Part shown: piece after piece, positions 47,856 to 57,748 of the stretch
Position numbering within the stretch: the stretch's first letter is position 1
Layout of the letters: the number at the start of each line of letters is the position of its first letter
Assembly: GCA_024509875.1 (NCBI GenBank)
Contig: JAMPIV010017546.1
Coordinates: 158,932 to 222,931, forward strand
From: Oreohelix idahoensis
Taxonomy: Eukaryota; Mollusca; Gastropoda; Stylommatophora; Oreohelicidae
Reading direction: 5' to 3'
DNA length: 64,000 nucleotides
Translations under genes and position numbers: made by a program
The notes under the pieces: model-generated
What the model saw: the letters and a program-made list of their open reading frames with translations, nothing else
Told to the model about the DNA's origin: nothing
The model's database searches: none

Positions 47856-49261
47856 GCCGGTTGAAGTAAGATTGCTACCTACAGAGATTTGGATCCATCA
47901 TTGAAAGTTCATGAATTTACTGATGTAGTAAATCAAAGATGGTAACATCAGTCAACAGAAACATAATTTAGTGGATAATTACACAACAGCCTGACCATTT
48001 AGATTAGCAGTTACCAAGGTTTCTCTGGCCACGTACCCAATAGGCGTTTGGAAAACCTTCTGTACACCCCCCCCCCCCCCCTTTTTCGTTTTTAAAATTG
48101 AGAAAAATGAAATTATACAGTTTATTATGCTAAAGCACATACGAAAACAAATACATTTACTACTTTGTCCTTCCTTTTATAACCCTGGGGTGTAGAGCAT
48201 TGCCAGAGAGAGCGCCATACTATCCTATCGGCTGTCTTCCTCCTGGCGTGGTTCATAAATAGTCGTCCGTAATTCGTGCCAGTTCGTCTCCTTTAACATC
48301 AGTACGGTTTTATCTCTGGGTTACTTGTAATCAGTTACAAATACACAACATAACTAAATTGTCATAGTCAGAAATGTATTCGGTAAATACCAACATTTTT
48401 AATGTCATCATCATTACTAGAATTAAGTCCATAAAATTAGTTGAGACCCATGATGCTGGTTCTTGTCAACAAACAGTTTTATTCTTGGTACAGTTTTTGA
48501 AAGTGATGGAGCCATATTGTGATCGGGCTCCAGTTTTTTCTCGCTTTAGATTTGAAAATGAACATGGCTCGCCCTTCTGTCTGTAATCCATAACGTTTTT
48601 CATGTTGTTACATATTATAGCTGTTTATTGTTCAGTTAATTGTTAAAATTGTTGTTTGCTACAGGTTACAAACGTCGTAATTTGAGTGTGCGTGGGCATG
48701 TGTGTGTTTTGTGGACATTTTTATTGAATGGCTCGTCTATTTTTTTCCAGCTCGATCTGGTCGTCTACCTTGTAAATCTAAGCGTCATCTGCGTCATCAT
48801 CTTCTCTTTGGCGTGAAAGATCATCGACTCCGCTCCATCCAATTATACCAGGGCAAGTGGCAGTTGATGGTTAATCTGCCTGAAAGACTTAGTTACTCGT
48901 GGTCAAATGGTCATCTAAACCTGTCAAATGACGCGCCCACTAAACACACGTTAGATGCAGCGACCATGAATGATTGTAGCCACTAAATTGAGAGGACCGA
49001 CTAGCTTCATTGCAGAAGTCAAGGGGTACTCTAATGAATTCCCAGCTTTTTCAGTGTCTTCCTATCTTAAACCATTTTGTAGTTTGTTTTTTGTCCACCT
49101 CTTAACGCCTTTTCGTACTTATAATAGTATCGACCTCCTGTTTGTTTGATGTCGATCTTTTTTAATTTTATCAGTTTTGGTTTTTTTAAAATATTTTTTA
49201 ATTTCCATTGTCTCTTAATGGTCTCTAGATACACCTGGAGCCAGCAATGAATTGCTGCAAC
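47856..49261. other. Spacer with C homopolymer and a possible terminal exon
   Basis: A run of C lies at 48066-48081. No transposon found. The only coding candidate is listed at 48751-48986. Confidence 0.45.
48751..48986 (+). other. Possible 3'-terminal exon, unknown product
   Basis: An open frame that follows a good splice acceptor (CTATTTTTTTCCAG at about 48737-48750) and ends at TAA 48984-48986. The encoded peptide (ARSGRLPCKSKRHLRHHLLF and on) is basic and less AT-rich in codon use than the surroundings. I do not recognise the sequence, and no upstream exon is established. It may be chance. Confidence 0.25.
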
Positions 49262-51124
49262 TGTGGCGTGAGGTTTTATTTGGCTCTAGGGTCAGTATAG
49301 TACTGACAATTACAGAAATAGAATTTCTGCAGAAAATGGTGAAGTCCCAGTGTCTGAGAGAACTACTGGTATCACAAATTAGTTACGGCTGTGAATGTTC
49401 TGATCTCGAAAATTTAGTAGAGAGGAGACCGACATAACTTGCCACCTCCGCTGTGTAACTAACTGTGATATTACGACAAGGAAACATATTTTACTTAACA
49501 ATGATAAAATTGACAAGTCTTCAAATACAATTTCCTTATTATTTATTTAGTATATACACTATCTACTCTTGTGCTGAAGGGTGAATGTTGAAAAATGGAA
49601 CGTAATGAATTTGTAAGTTTACATATGATTTACAAATATTTATATTTATATAGATATGTAAATATATTTCAACAAGTTTTTCAATTATAGGAACAAAAAT
49701 TATATCAGCTGGGCTGTTATTCAAATTATAGTACATGTATCAGCTGTGCTGTTAATTACGTATAATTTATCAGCTATAATCTTATTATTGTCTCTTGCTA
49801 CGCTAATTCACTTTCTCGTCACTGACACTAGCTTTTGCTCACAATGCTGACAGAAATGGTACTAATGTGTACTCATCTCTTAAAAGGTCTGTCCTTCTTG
49901 GTTTGGTTGACACAAAAGACCCGCTGATGGTCGTTTCGTTAGCCCACCCAAGACTGAGGGGGACTAAAGAGGTTGATCCTGTGCAATCACTGTGCTCCTG
50001 CGACGTTCTAGGCAGCTGGATTGACACGACATACGACCTCAGGTTTGATGACACGAATAAACCTGTAACAAGGAAAAATAGGGGCTAATTTCTGTCCTCA
50101 AGCTCACCTATTTCTATTGTATATGATATGAGCGTGTCTCAGTGTCTGCATGTAGGATGAATGACAACATGGCTCAGTACGATTTAGCAATAGCGAGACA
50201 AGACAGGTGTCTACTAGCAAAACATTCTTTCTGATAAACTAATACGTGGATACATTCAATAATATAAATTCAATGCATGAATACATTCAATAATATAAAT
50301 TCAATACATGAATACATTCAAATCATGAATACATCCCATAATATGTACACCTAGGTGTGATACAACCATTCCCCCTATAATATACCAGGCCCTCTCTGAC
50401 AAGTGCTATACTAGCTGGTAACATATATCCTAACAATATTGTTATGTTCTTATGATAGGAGTATATGCGAGAAGGACTGTTTGGTTATATCAGGTGGGAG
50501 TTATAGGGGACAATAGATTGATGTTAGATGAGACAATAGATTGAGTCCTAACAAGGACTGTTTTGGTTATATTGCAGTTGGTTTTATCTGAGATAATAGA
50601 CTGAAGTTATAGGAGACAATAGATTGAGTTATAGGAGACAATAGATTGAGTCCTAACAAGGACTGTTTTGGTTATATTGCAGTTGGTCTGAGAAAGAAGA
50701 TTTAAGTTATAGGAGACAATAGGTTGAGTCCTAACAAGGACTGTTTTGGTTATATTTCAGTTTGGAGTTATCTGAGACAATAGACTGAAGTTATAGGAGA
50801 CAATAGATTGAAGTATGAGTCCTATTAGTCTTCGTCTATTCAATCATATTAGGAAATACAATCATTATACCTAATACCCTTAAGATACAATCAGTAACCT
50901 GATACGTTCATATTGAAACAATTTATATAAAATATATACAGGTGTAGGTAGTATAATGACACACAACAAATACCAACATTATATACCTGCTGAAGGCCTA
51001 TTTTCCTAAAGGTTATTGTAAATATATTTACCCTCTAAGATTCAAACAGGCCCGTTTTTGACTCGACTTAGCGAAGCAGGCTGCAGGTCGATGCCCTCAG
51101 GTAAGCTATAAATCAAAGCTGACA
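49262..51124 (-). repeat. Element D 3' LTR, 1863 bp
   Basis: Plus-strand ends TGTGGCG and GCTGACA. Matches 55696-57405 apart from about 137 bases (49946-50082) absent from the other copy. Contains internal repeats at 50452-50835 in which GAGACAATAGATTGAGTCCT and AAGGACTGTTTTGGTTATAT recur. Confidence 0.9.
50452..50835. repeat. Internal repeats of the element D LTR
   Basis: Three to four imperfect units of the motif AGGACTGTTTTGGTTATATT plus GGAGACAATAGATTG. The same series is at 56754-57115 in the other LTR. Confidence 0.85.
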
Positions 51125-51136
51125 GCTCCTCTCTTC
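51125..51136 (-). promoter_or_regulatory. Polypurine tract of element D
   Basis: Minus strand GAAGAGAGGAGC immediately before the LTR start TGTCAGC. It fixes the true inner LTR end. Confidence 0.65.
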
Positions 51137-51541
51137 AGTCGGTCGTCTCTGGCTTCGTGGTCGGTGATGTGTGATTATGCATAAAATCAGCCCGATTATA
51201 TAGGCAGGTAAAGTAACTTCTACTGGTTAAGGAAAACGTTTGGTTGGTTCCTGGCGGAGCAAGCTGATTGGTTTCCTGCAGTTTCGTCTTTTGCTCGTAC
51301 AGCCTAATTTTATTCAGTTTTCTTCCGCCATCTTGCGTGAACAAGATGGCCACGACCCACATCCGAAAAAAACAGGCCTTAAGTTTTTCCTGGCGTAACT
51401 TCGGGTAATTTATTCCGGCTCAGCAACTGTGCGTTGATTGGCTGAGGCAAATTTGTATCCCGACATAATGATTTAACAAAGTAGTGGGGTTACACACATT
51501 CGTTTCTCGACATAGCCCCATCCTTTCCTAGCTGTGACCTG
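51137..51541 (-). other. Element D 3' untranslated region
   Basis: Non-coding. Contains a perfect 9-bp stem hairpin GCCATCTTG-CGTGAA-CAAGATGGC at about 51329-51352. Confidence 0.6.
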
Positions 51542-52162
51542 TCATAGCTGAAGTGTAAACACCTGCTGTAGTTGATCATTTTGCGTCTGTCCTTCCAGAG
51601 TAATAGGGTGTCGACTTAAAAAATCAGCTCCTACATTGTCTCTTCCCGGAATGTAATTCACGGTAAAGGAATAAGGCGCCAGAAGCAGACTCCACCTTAA
51701 CAATCTCGAATTTAACTTTTTAGATTCAGCCAAGAAAGTTAAAGGCTGATGATCGCTTTGGACAATGAAGTGTGTCCCATACAGGTAAGGTGAAAATTTG
51801 TCGATGGACCAAATTAGAGCCAAACATTCTTTCTCTATGGTCGAGTAGTTCAACTCAGCTGCATTCAGCTTCCTACTGGCGTAGGCGACTGGTAAAAGTT
51901 CCTCCGGCTGGGCTTTTGATTTCTGCAAGAGAGTTGCACCAATACCTATACTGCTAGCGTCCGTCCTTAATACAAATTCCTGTGTGATATCGGGTAGCGT
52001 AAGGATTGGTTTGCTGGTGAGTTTTGCTTTTAGCTCTGTGTAGGCTTTTTCACAATCAGCATTCCATTGGATTTTATCAGGCTGTCCTTTCTTAGTTAAG
52101 TTAGTTAATGGTGCACACAGAGAGTTAAAGTGGGGTATGTACTTCTGATAGAACCCACCCAC
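51542..52162 (-). pseudogene. pol: Element D RNase H
   Basis: GGFYQKYIPHFNS connection, then RNase H: VLRTDASSIGIGATLLQ, NYSTIEKECLALIW, VQSDHQPLTFL and VGADFLSRHP. The stop is at 51542. One base separates it from the upstream RT frame (extra base in the CGG run near 52160). Confidence 0.93.
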
Positions 52163-52660
52163 ATAATGACACGAATGATCTCACATCTTTCTTCGTTTGA
52201 GGTCTGGGTGCCTTCTTTAACTTCTCTATATTCTTTGGGTCAGGAGACATATGACCTGTAGAAATAGTGTGACCTAGGAATTCCAACTCCTTACAACCGA
52301 TATAGCACTTGGTTGGACGTGCAGTCAATCTAGTGGCTCTCAGTCTGTCAAACAACACGGAGAGCGCTACTATATGCTCTTCAAATGTGTTTGTAGCAAC
52401 AAGAATGTCATCCATAAAGTTAGTGATATGGGGATTTTGTAGAGGTTAAATGCCAGCATTTTCCTAACTTCTGGTTTCACTGGTATTTGGTAGTATCCCT
52501 TGCTTAGATCTACCTTCGATAAATACCTAGCCTTACTCAGTGTAGAGAACAGCTGGTAGGTGTCAGGTAATGGGTCCACCTGAGATTCTGTGATCGCATT
52601 AAGCTTCCGGTAGTCAATACATAATCTGCATTCACCACTCGGTTTTCTCAATAGCACCAC
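52125..52660 (-). pseudogene. pol: Element D reverse transcriptase, deleted
   Basis: Two overlapping frames. The first (from 52660) gives VLLRKPSGECRLCIDYRKLN and KVDLSKGYYQIP, then stops matching after MLAF. The second resumes at HITNFMDDILVA and continues LTARPTKC and FLGHTIS. About 35 residues, including the PFGLxNAP block present in element E, are missing at the junction near 52445. The catalytic DD pair is retained but the palm is broken, so the enzyme cannot be active. Confidence 0.9.
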
Positions 52661-52667
52661 ACTTGAG

Positions 52668-53150
52668 CTATAGGGAGTCTGACGTCGAGATAATTTTCTC
52701 CTTCAACAGATAATTAACTTCCTCCCTTAGTGCTTGGGCTTTCGCATAGGGTATAGGGTATGTTCTCATGCATACTTGGATAGGGTCTGTAACCTTCATG
52801 TCGTACTCTAACAGATTCGTTCGACCTGGCTTATCTGTGAGCACATCAGGATGGATTTCCAACACTTTCTGAACCCTCTTCTTCTGCTCTGGAGTGAAAT
52901 GTTCACTAATATTTACTTGAACATAATCCTCTGTAGTTGGGAGTGGATACTCCATAGAGTGAAGTGGTTCACCGTGCATTTCTGTTGCTATGGCTAGGGT
53001 CATGATATGTGCAACTTCTGATAATTCCTTGTCATAGTATTTTTTAAGAAGATTGACATGATATACCTTCTCCTTTCCTTTCTTGTCAATCTTATAATTT
53101 GTCCTGGAAAGTTTCTCCAGTATGACATCCAATCTGCAATTTATTATTGC
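52668..53150 (-). pseudogene. pol: Element D integrase C-terminus and RT N-terminus
   Basis: After a frameshift in the QIG... region this frame carries LEKLSRTNYKIDKKGKEKVY (GPY/F-module tail). It then gives HVNLLKKYYDKEL, the linker, and the RT start VLTDKPGRTNLLEYDMK and YPIPYAKAQALREEVN. It ends at a one-base shift before YSSSVVLLRK. Confidence 0.88.
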
Positions 53151-53906
53151 TGCTTGGCAACAGTAATAACACCTTTTCACCCACCTCCAGTTCCCTATCC
53201 TTTGCTGTTTTGTTGTAGTAGGCAGCATGCTTCCTCCTGGCCTGTCTTAAGTTATCATTGGCCAGTTTCCAACCTGCTTTCAATCGAGATGTCAACTCGT
53301 TGACGTACTGGTATGAGGAAGTCACTGTTTCCTCTGCCTTTTCATCAGTCCATGTCCGCAGCAATGCTTCCAGTGGACCTTTTATTGGTCTTCCAAACAA
53401 CAATGTAGCTGGAGCCAATCCAGTTGAATTGTGGGGTACTTCCCTATATGCAAATAGTGCTGCGGGTAAGTATGTATCCCAAGTATCAGGTTTTTCACTC
53501 GCCAGCTTTCTAAGGATTGAAATTAGCGTACCATTGAACCGCTCTACTTGACCGTTCCCTTGGGCATGGTAGGGACTACAATGATAGTGCCTGGCTTGAA
53601 ATATCCTGAATACTTCTTGTGTTAGCTTTCCCTTAAACTGAGACCCATTGTCAGTCAATATCTGATGCGGGAAACCTAATCGGGTAAATATTGTCAACAG
53701 GGCCTCTGCCACGTGCTTTGAATCTATAGCTGACATGGCCACTGCTTCTCCCCACATAGAGCAAGTATCAACCAAGGTTAAGATGTAAGCATTTCTCTTC
53801 TTGGTCCTAGTGAGGGGTCCAACAATATCTACTGCAACACGTTCAAAAGGGGTTCCCATAATAGGCATTTCTCCCAGTGTTGCTGGTGCAGTCCTATGCT
53901 TAGGAG
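53092..53906 (-). pseudogene. int: Element D integrase core
   Basis: Open in this frame from QRVAPKHRTAPATLGEMPIM near 53906 (an ATG is at 53868). Catalytic residues are visible in VAVDIVGPL, LTDNGSQFKG and GNGQVERFNGTL. FAYREVPHNSTG and LFGRPIKGPLEALL follow. The HHCC zinc finger is absent because about 390 bases, counted against element C, are deleted at the junction with protease. The frame is lost near 53150. Confidence 0.92.
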
Positions 53907-55421
53907 CTACTCTTTGGCATTCTGGACTGTTGCCATAACTACAGGTTTTATAGGTTCTCCAAGGAAAACATACCTACACCCCAAAATCACTGCTGCTTTG
54001 ATTTCTCCTTCCACATAGCGAGATCTTATGTTGATTCGAGCTATGGGTAGTGTCATGGTTCTTGCTCCCTTGATCGGTCCTCTGATTTCCACTGTTTCTG
54101 TGGTTATCTGGTCAGGACTCACTAGAGAAGAGCACACAACTGAATCAAAGTCCAATCCTGTGTCATATAAACACAGTACTTGAGTGCCATTCACGGTCAC
54201 TTCCTCACAGACAGGGGGATGATGGAAGTCTTTCTGACTTACTGCCATTTCCTTCCTTCCCTGATTCCCTGTTGTAAGACATGCAGCATGATGAGGAGGA
54301 TTCTTCCTTCTGCAGTCCGCAGTATTGTGGTTACTCATTAGACAAGTTTTACACCACTTTCCTTCCTTCCGGTAAGGTGTCTTATCCGATCTTAGAGGGT
54401 TTTTGTCCTTTTGGTCAAATCTTTGTTTGTTCCTAGTGGTATGGTCCTTTTGTTCATATTTGGTATAGTTTTGTGATGATTTAAAGTTTTCACCCTGCTT
54501 CTTCTTATTTCCTAATAATTCTGCCTGAGCTGTTTGATATCTCTCAGCAACAGTTACAATATCTTCGATTCTCTCTGCTCCTTGTTCCATGATAAACTTC
54601 CTCATTTCTTGAGGCATGGACTCTTTCACTTGCTCCATCATTATCATTTCTTTCAGATCCTGACACTTTCCTAAACTACTCCATTTTTCCAAATAGGTTT
54701 CCAATCTAGCAGAGAATTGGTGATAGTTTTCTCCTGGAAGAAGTTTAGCTGTTCGGAATTTCTTTCTATATGATTCTGAGTTCTTTTCATATCTCACAAG
54801 CAGTGCCTGCTTCAGGATTTCGTATATATCCTGGTCATCGCTTGAGAGCTTCAAATATACATCGAAGGCCACACCTCTCAATCCCTGAGATAGTTTAAGA
54901 CTCCACTTTTCTTTCCCTAAGCCATAGGTAGTGGCAAGTCTTTCGTATCTATCCAGGTACGACTCACTGGCGTCTTCTTTCTCAACAAATGGGTCCAGAT
55001 GAAAATTCATGGCCCCACTTGAGGTGCTCTGGCTGGAGCTACTCTCAGAGTGAGGTGAGCTACCACCATTATTGCCAGTAGTTGCCTGAATTTCAAACTC
55101 TTTTAATGTCAACTGATGGTCTCTCTCTGCTTGTAATTTCCTTTTCTCAACTTCAATTTTCTTTGCCTCATTTTCAGCCTCCCATTTCTTGGCTTCAATT
55201 TCTAATCTTTTGGTTTTTCTTTCAGCTTCTGCTTGCAACCGCCTTTCTTCAGCCTCAAATTTCTTTGCTTCTCTATCAGCCTCTAATTTCAACTTTCTTT
55301 CTTCCCTATCCATGTGTTTGTCCACTTCTGTTGTGACATACTGAGTGAGAGCATCACCTGTCATATTTAATTCCTTACCCATCTGCATGATCGCAGTCCT
55401 GAACTTCACTAGATCAGCCAT
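53907..55421 (-). CDS. gag: Element D gag-protease, 504 codons
   Basis: Uninterrupted frame from ATG 55421. Residues 1-35 (MADLVKFRTAIMQMGKELNM) and a charged coiled coil at about 36-115 precede a capsid at about 130-290. The capsid has LDPFVEKEDASESYLDRYERL, LKEMIMMEQVKESMPQEMRK and MEQGAERIED, the last two resembling SCAN. A CCHC zinc knuckle (CKTCLMSNHNTADC) lies near 355. Protease has CLYDTGLDFDSVV and ends VILGCRYVFLGEP. The last residues NAKE come from the wrong frame after the deletion into integrase. This is the best preserved gag of the window. Confidence 0.94.
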   Translation of the reverse strand: MADLVKFRTAIMQMGKELNMTGDALTQYVTTEVDKHMDREERKLKLEADREAKKFEAEERRLQAEAERKTKRLEIEAKKWEAENEAKKIEVEKRKLQAERDHQLTLKEFEIQATTGNNGGSSPHSESSSSQSTSSGAMNFHLDPFVEKEDASESYLDRYERLATTYGLGKEKWSLKLSQGLRGVAFDVYLKLSSDDQDIYEILKQALLVRYEKNSESYRKKFRTAKLLPGENYHQFSARLETYLEKWSSLGKCQDLKEMIMMEQVKESMPQEMRKFIMEQGAERIEDIVTVAERYQTAQAELLGNKKKQGENFKSSQNYTKYEQKDHTTRNKQRFDQKDKNPLRSDKTPYRKEGKWCKTCLMSNHNTADCRRKNPPHHAACLTTGNQGRKEMAVSQKDFHHPPVCEEVTVNGTQVLCLYDTGLDFDSVVCSSLVSPDQITTETVEIRGPIKGARTMTLPIARINIRSRYVEGEIKAAVILGCRYVFLGEPIKPVVMATVQNAKE

Positions 55422-55676
55422 GGCGTTACTTAGATAGGGTATGTATATTTACTATAACCAAATTATTGTAATTAAACTTAATTAATTTAAATGAACAAAA
55501 CAATTTCCGTGCAACTTTGTGAGCATCAACTATTTACTGAGTACTAACTGGTACTCCTCCTAAGAAAATAATTTTTAAAAATCCTATTATGATTTTCTCA
55601 AATAAAAAAATTCTTATGTTAGATAGAGTGTAGATAGATGAATAGACTAAGTATGGCTCAAGATATACAGAAATAT
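55422..55676 (-). other. Element D 5' leader
   Basis: Short AT-rich leader between primer site and gag ATG. Confidence 0.7.
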
Positions 55677-55694
55677 CCAAGGAACGAGCCCCCA
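55677..55694 (-). promoter_or_regulatory. Primer binding site of element D, tRNA-Pro-like
   Basis: Minus strand TGGGGGCTCGTTCC one base after the 5' LTR. The first 11 bases equal the complement of a eukaryotic tRNA-Pro 3' end; later bases diverge. Confidence 0.75.
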
Positions 55695-55695
55695 G

Positions 55696-57405
55696 TGTGG
55701 CGTGAGGTTTTATTTGGCTCTACGGTCACTATAGTACTGACAATTACAGAAATAGAATTTCTGCAGAAAATGGTGAAGTCCAAGTGTCTGAGAGAACTAC
55801 TGGTATCACAAATTAGTTACGGCTTTGAATGTTCTGATCTCGAAAATTTAGTAGAGAGGAGACCGACATAACTTGCCACCTCCGCTATGTAACTAACTGT
55901 GATATTACGACAAGGAAACAGATTTTACTTAACAATGATAAAATTGACAAGTCTTCAAATACAATTTCCTTATTATTTATTTAGTATATACACTATCTAC
56001 TCTTGTGCTGAAGGGTGAATGTTGAAAAATGGAACGTAATGAATTTGTAAGTTTACATATGATTTACAAATATTTATATTTATATAGATATGTAAATATA
56101 TTACAACAAGTTTTCCATTTATAGGAACAAAAATTATATCAGCTGTGCTGTTATTCAAATTATAGTACATGTATCAGCTGTGCTGTTAATTACGTATAAT
56201 TTATCAGCTATAATCTTATTATTGTCTCTTGCTACGCTAATTCCCTTTCTCGTCACTGATACTAGCTTTTGCTCACAATGCTGACAGATATGGTACTAAT
56301 GTGTACTCATCTCTTAAAAGGTCTGTTTTTCTTGGTTTGGTTGACACAAAAGACCCGCTGATGGTCGTTTCGTTAGCCCGGCTAATTTCTATCCTCAAGC
56401 CCACCTGTTTCTATTGTATATGATATGAGCGTGTCTCAGTGTCTGCATGTAGGATGAATGACAACATGGCTCAGTATGATTTAGCAATAGCGAGACAAGA
56501 CAGGTGTCTACTTGCAAAACATTCTTTCTGATAAACTAATACATGGATACATTCAATAATATAAATTCAATGCATGAATACATTCAATAATATAAATTCA
56601 ATACATGAATACATTCAATACATGAATACATCCCATAATATGTACACCTAGGTGTGATACAACCATTCCCCCTATAATATACCAGGCCCTCTCTGACAAG
56701 TGCTATACTAGCTGGTAACATATATCCTAACAATATTGTTATGTTCTTATGATAGGAGTATATGCGAGAAGGACTGTTTGGTTATATCAGGTGGGAGTTA
56801 TAGGGGACAATAGATTGGAGTTAGATGAGACAATAGATTGAGTCCTAACAAGGACTGTTTTGGTTATATTGCAGTTGGTTTTATCTGAGATAATAGACTG
56901 AAGTTATAGGAGACAATAGATTGAGTTATAGGAGACAATAGATTGAGTCCTAACAAGGACTGTTTTGGTTATATTGCAGTTGGTCTGAGAAAATAGATTT
57001 AAGTTATAGGAGACAATAGGTTGAGTCCTAACAAGGACTGTTTTGGTTATATTTCAGTTTGGAGTTATCTGAGACAATAGACTGAAGTTATAGGAGACAA
57101 TAGATTGAAGTATGAGTCCTATTAGTCTTCGTCTATTCAATCATATTAGGAAATACAATCATTATACCTAATACCCTTAAGAAACAATCAGTAACCTGAT
57201 ACGTTCATATTGAAACAATTTATATAAAATATATACAGGTGTAGGTAGTATAATGAAACACTACAAATACCAACATTATATACCTGCTGAAGGCCTATTT
57301 TCCTAAAGGTTATCGTAAATATATTTACGCTCTAAGATTCAAACAGGCCTGTTTTTGACTCGACTTAGCGAAGCAGGCTGCAGGTCGATGCCCTCAGGTA
57401 AGCTA
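55696..57405 (-). repeat. Element D 5' LTR, outer end truncated
   Basis: Matches 49262-51106 except for about 137 missing bases after 56378. The match stops at AGCTA 57405, about 18 bases short of the LTR end, where element E sequence starts. Confidence 0.9.
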
Positions 57406-57678
57406 GTATTAATCTAGGTCATTAAGCAGCTTGCGTATCTCAAGGTTTTCTAAGAAACAGAGTACTAGTTGTATTTTTCGAACGTGTGTAGTTTTATGCA
57501 GACAGAGCATAAAAAGGGGGTTTCTTGTTCAACTAGTATGACGTTCTATTAACACAGGCGTACGCTATTGGAAAGCACGGGTCTTTAACCATTCTTCTTT
57601 CCCTTTTATTGAATTTATGTGTTAGGCTTTACATTTACCTTTTAATTTATATATGTGGATTTAGAATGTTTCACGACA
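57406..57678 (-). repeat. Element E 3' LTR remnant
   Basis: Ends TTCACGACA next to the polypurine tract; element C LTRs end TTTACGACA. The outer part is missing at the junction with element D. It should match sequence beyond 64000 if the 5' LTR is complete. Confidence 0.55.
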
Positions 57679-57692
57679 AATTCTCCCCTCTT
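57679..57692 (-). promoter_or_regulatory. Polypurine tract of element E
   Basis: Minus strand AAGAGGGGAGAATT, close to the element C tract AAAAGAGGGGACGA. Confidence 0.75.
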
Positions 57693-57748
57693 AAAACAGA
57701 CGTTATATGTCAGTCTGTAATTCTATATACACATAGAGAAATTTATTA

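Larger units (their letters stand above)
49262..57405 (-). mobile_element. Gmr1-like Ty3/gypsy LTR retrotransposon (element D)
   Basis: Minus-strand element: 5' LTR 55696-57405, interior with gag-protease, integrase, RT and RNase H, 3' LTR 49262-51124. The outer end of the 5' LTR lacks about 18 bases that the 3' LTR has, and the next base belongs to element E sequence. No target duplication is therefore found. The gag-protease frame is intact, while pol has two large deletions and three frameshifts. Confidence 0.92.

Noticed and set aside
47710..47904. 64-codon frame with repeated HATL.P blocks
   Set aside because: It is translation of the 43-bp satellite.
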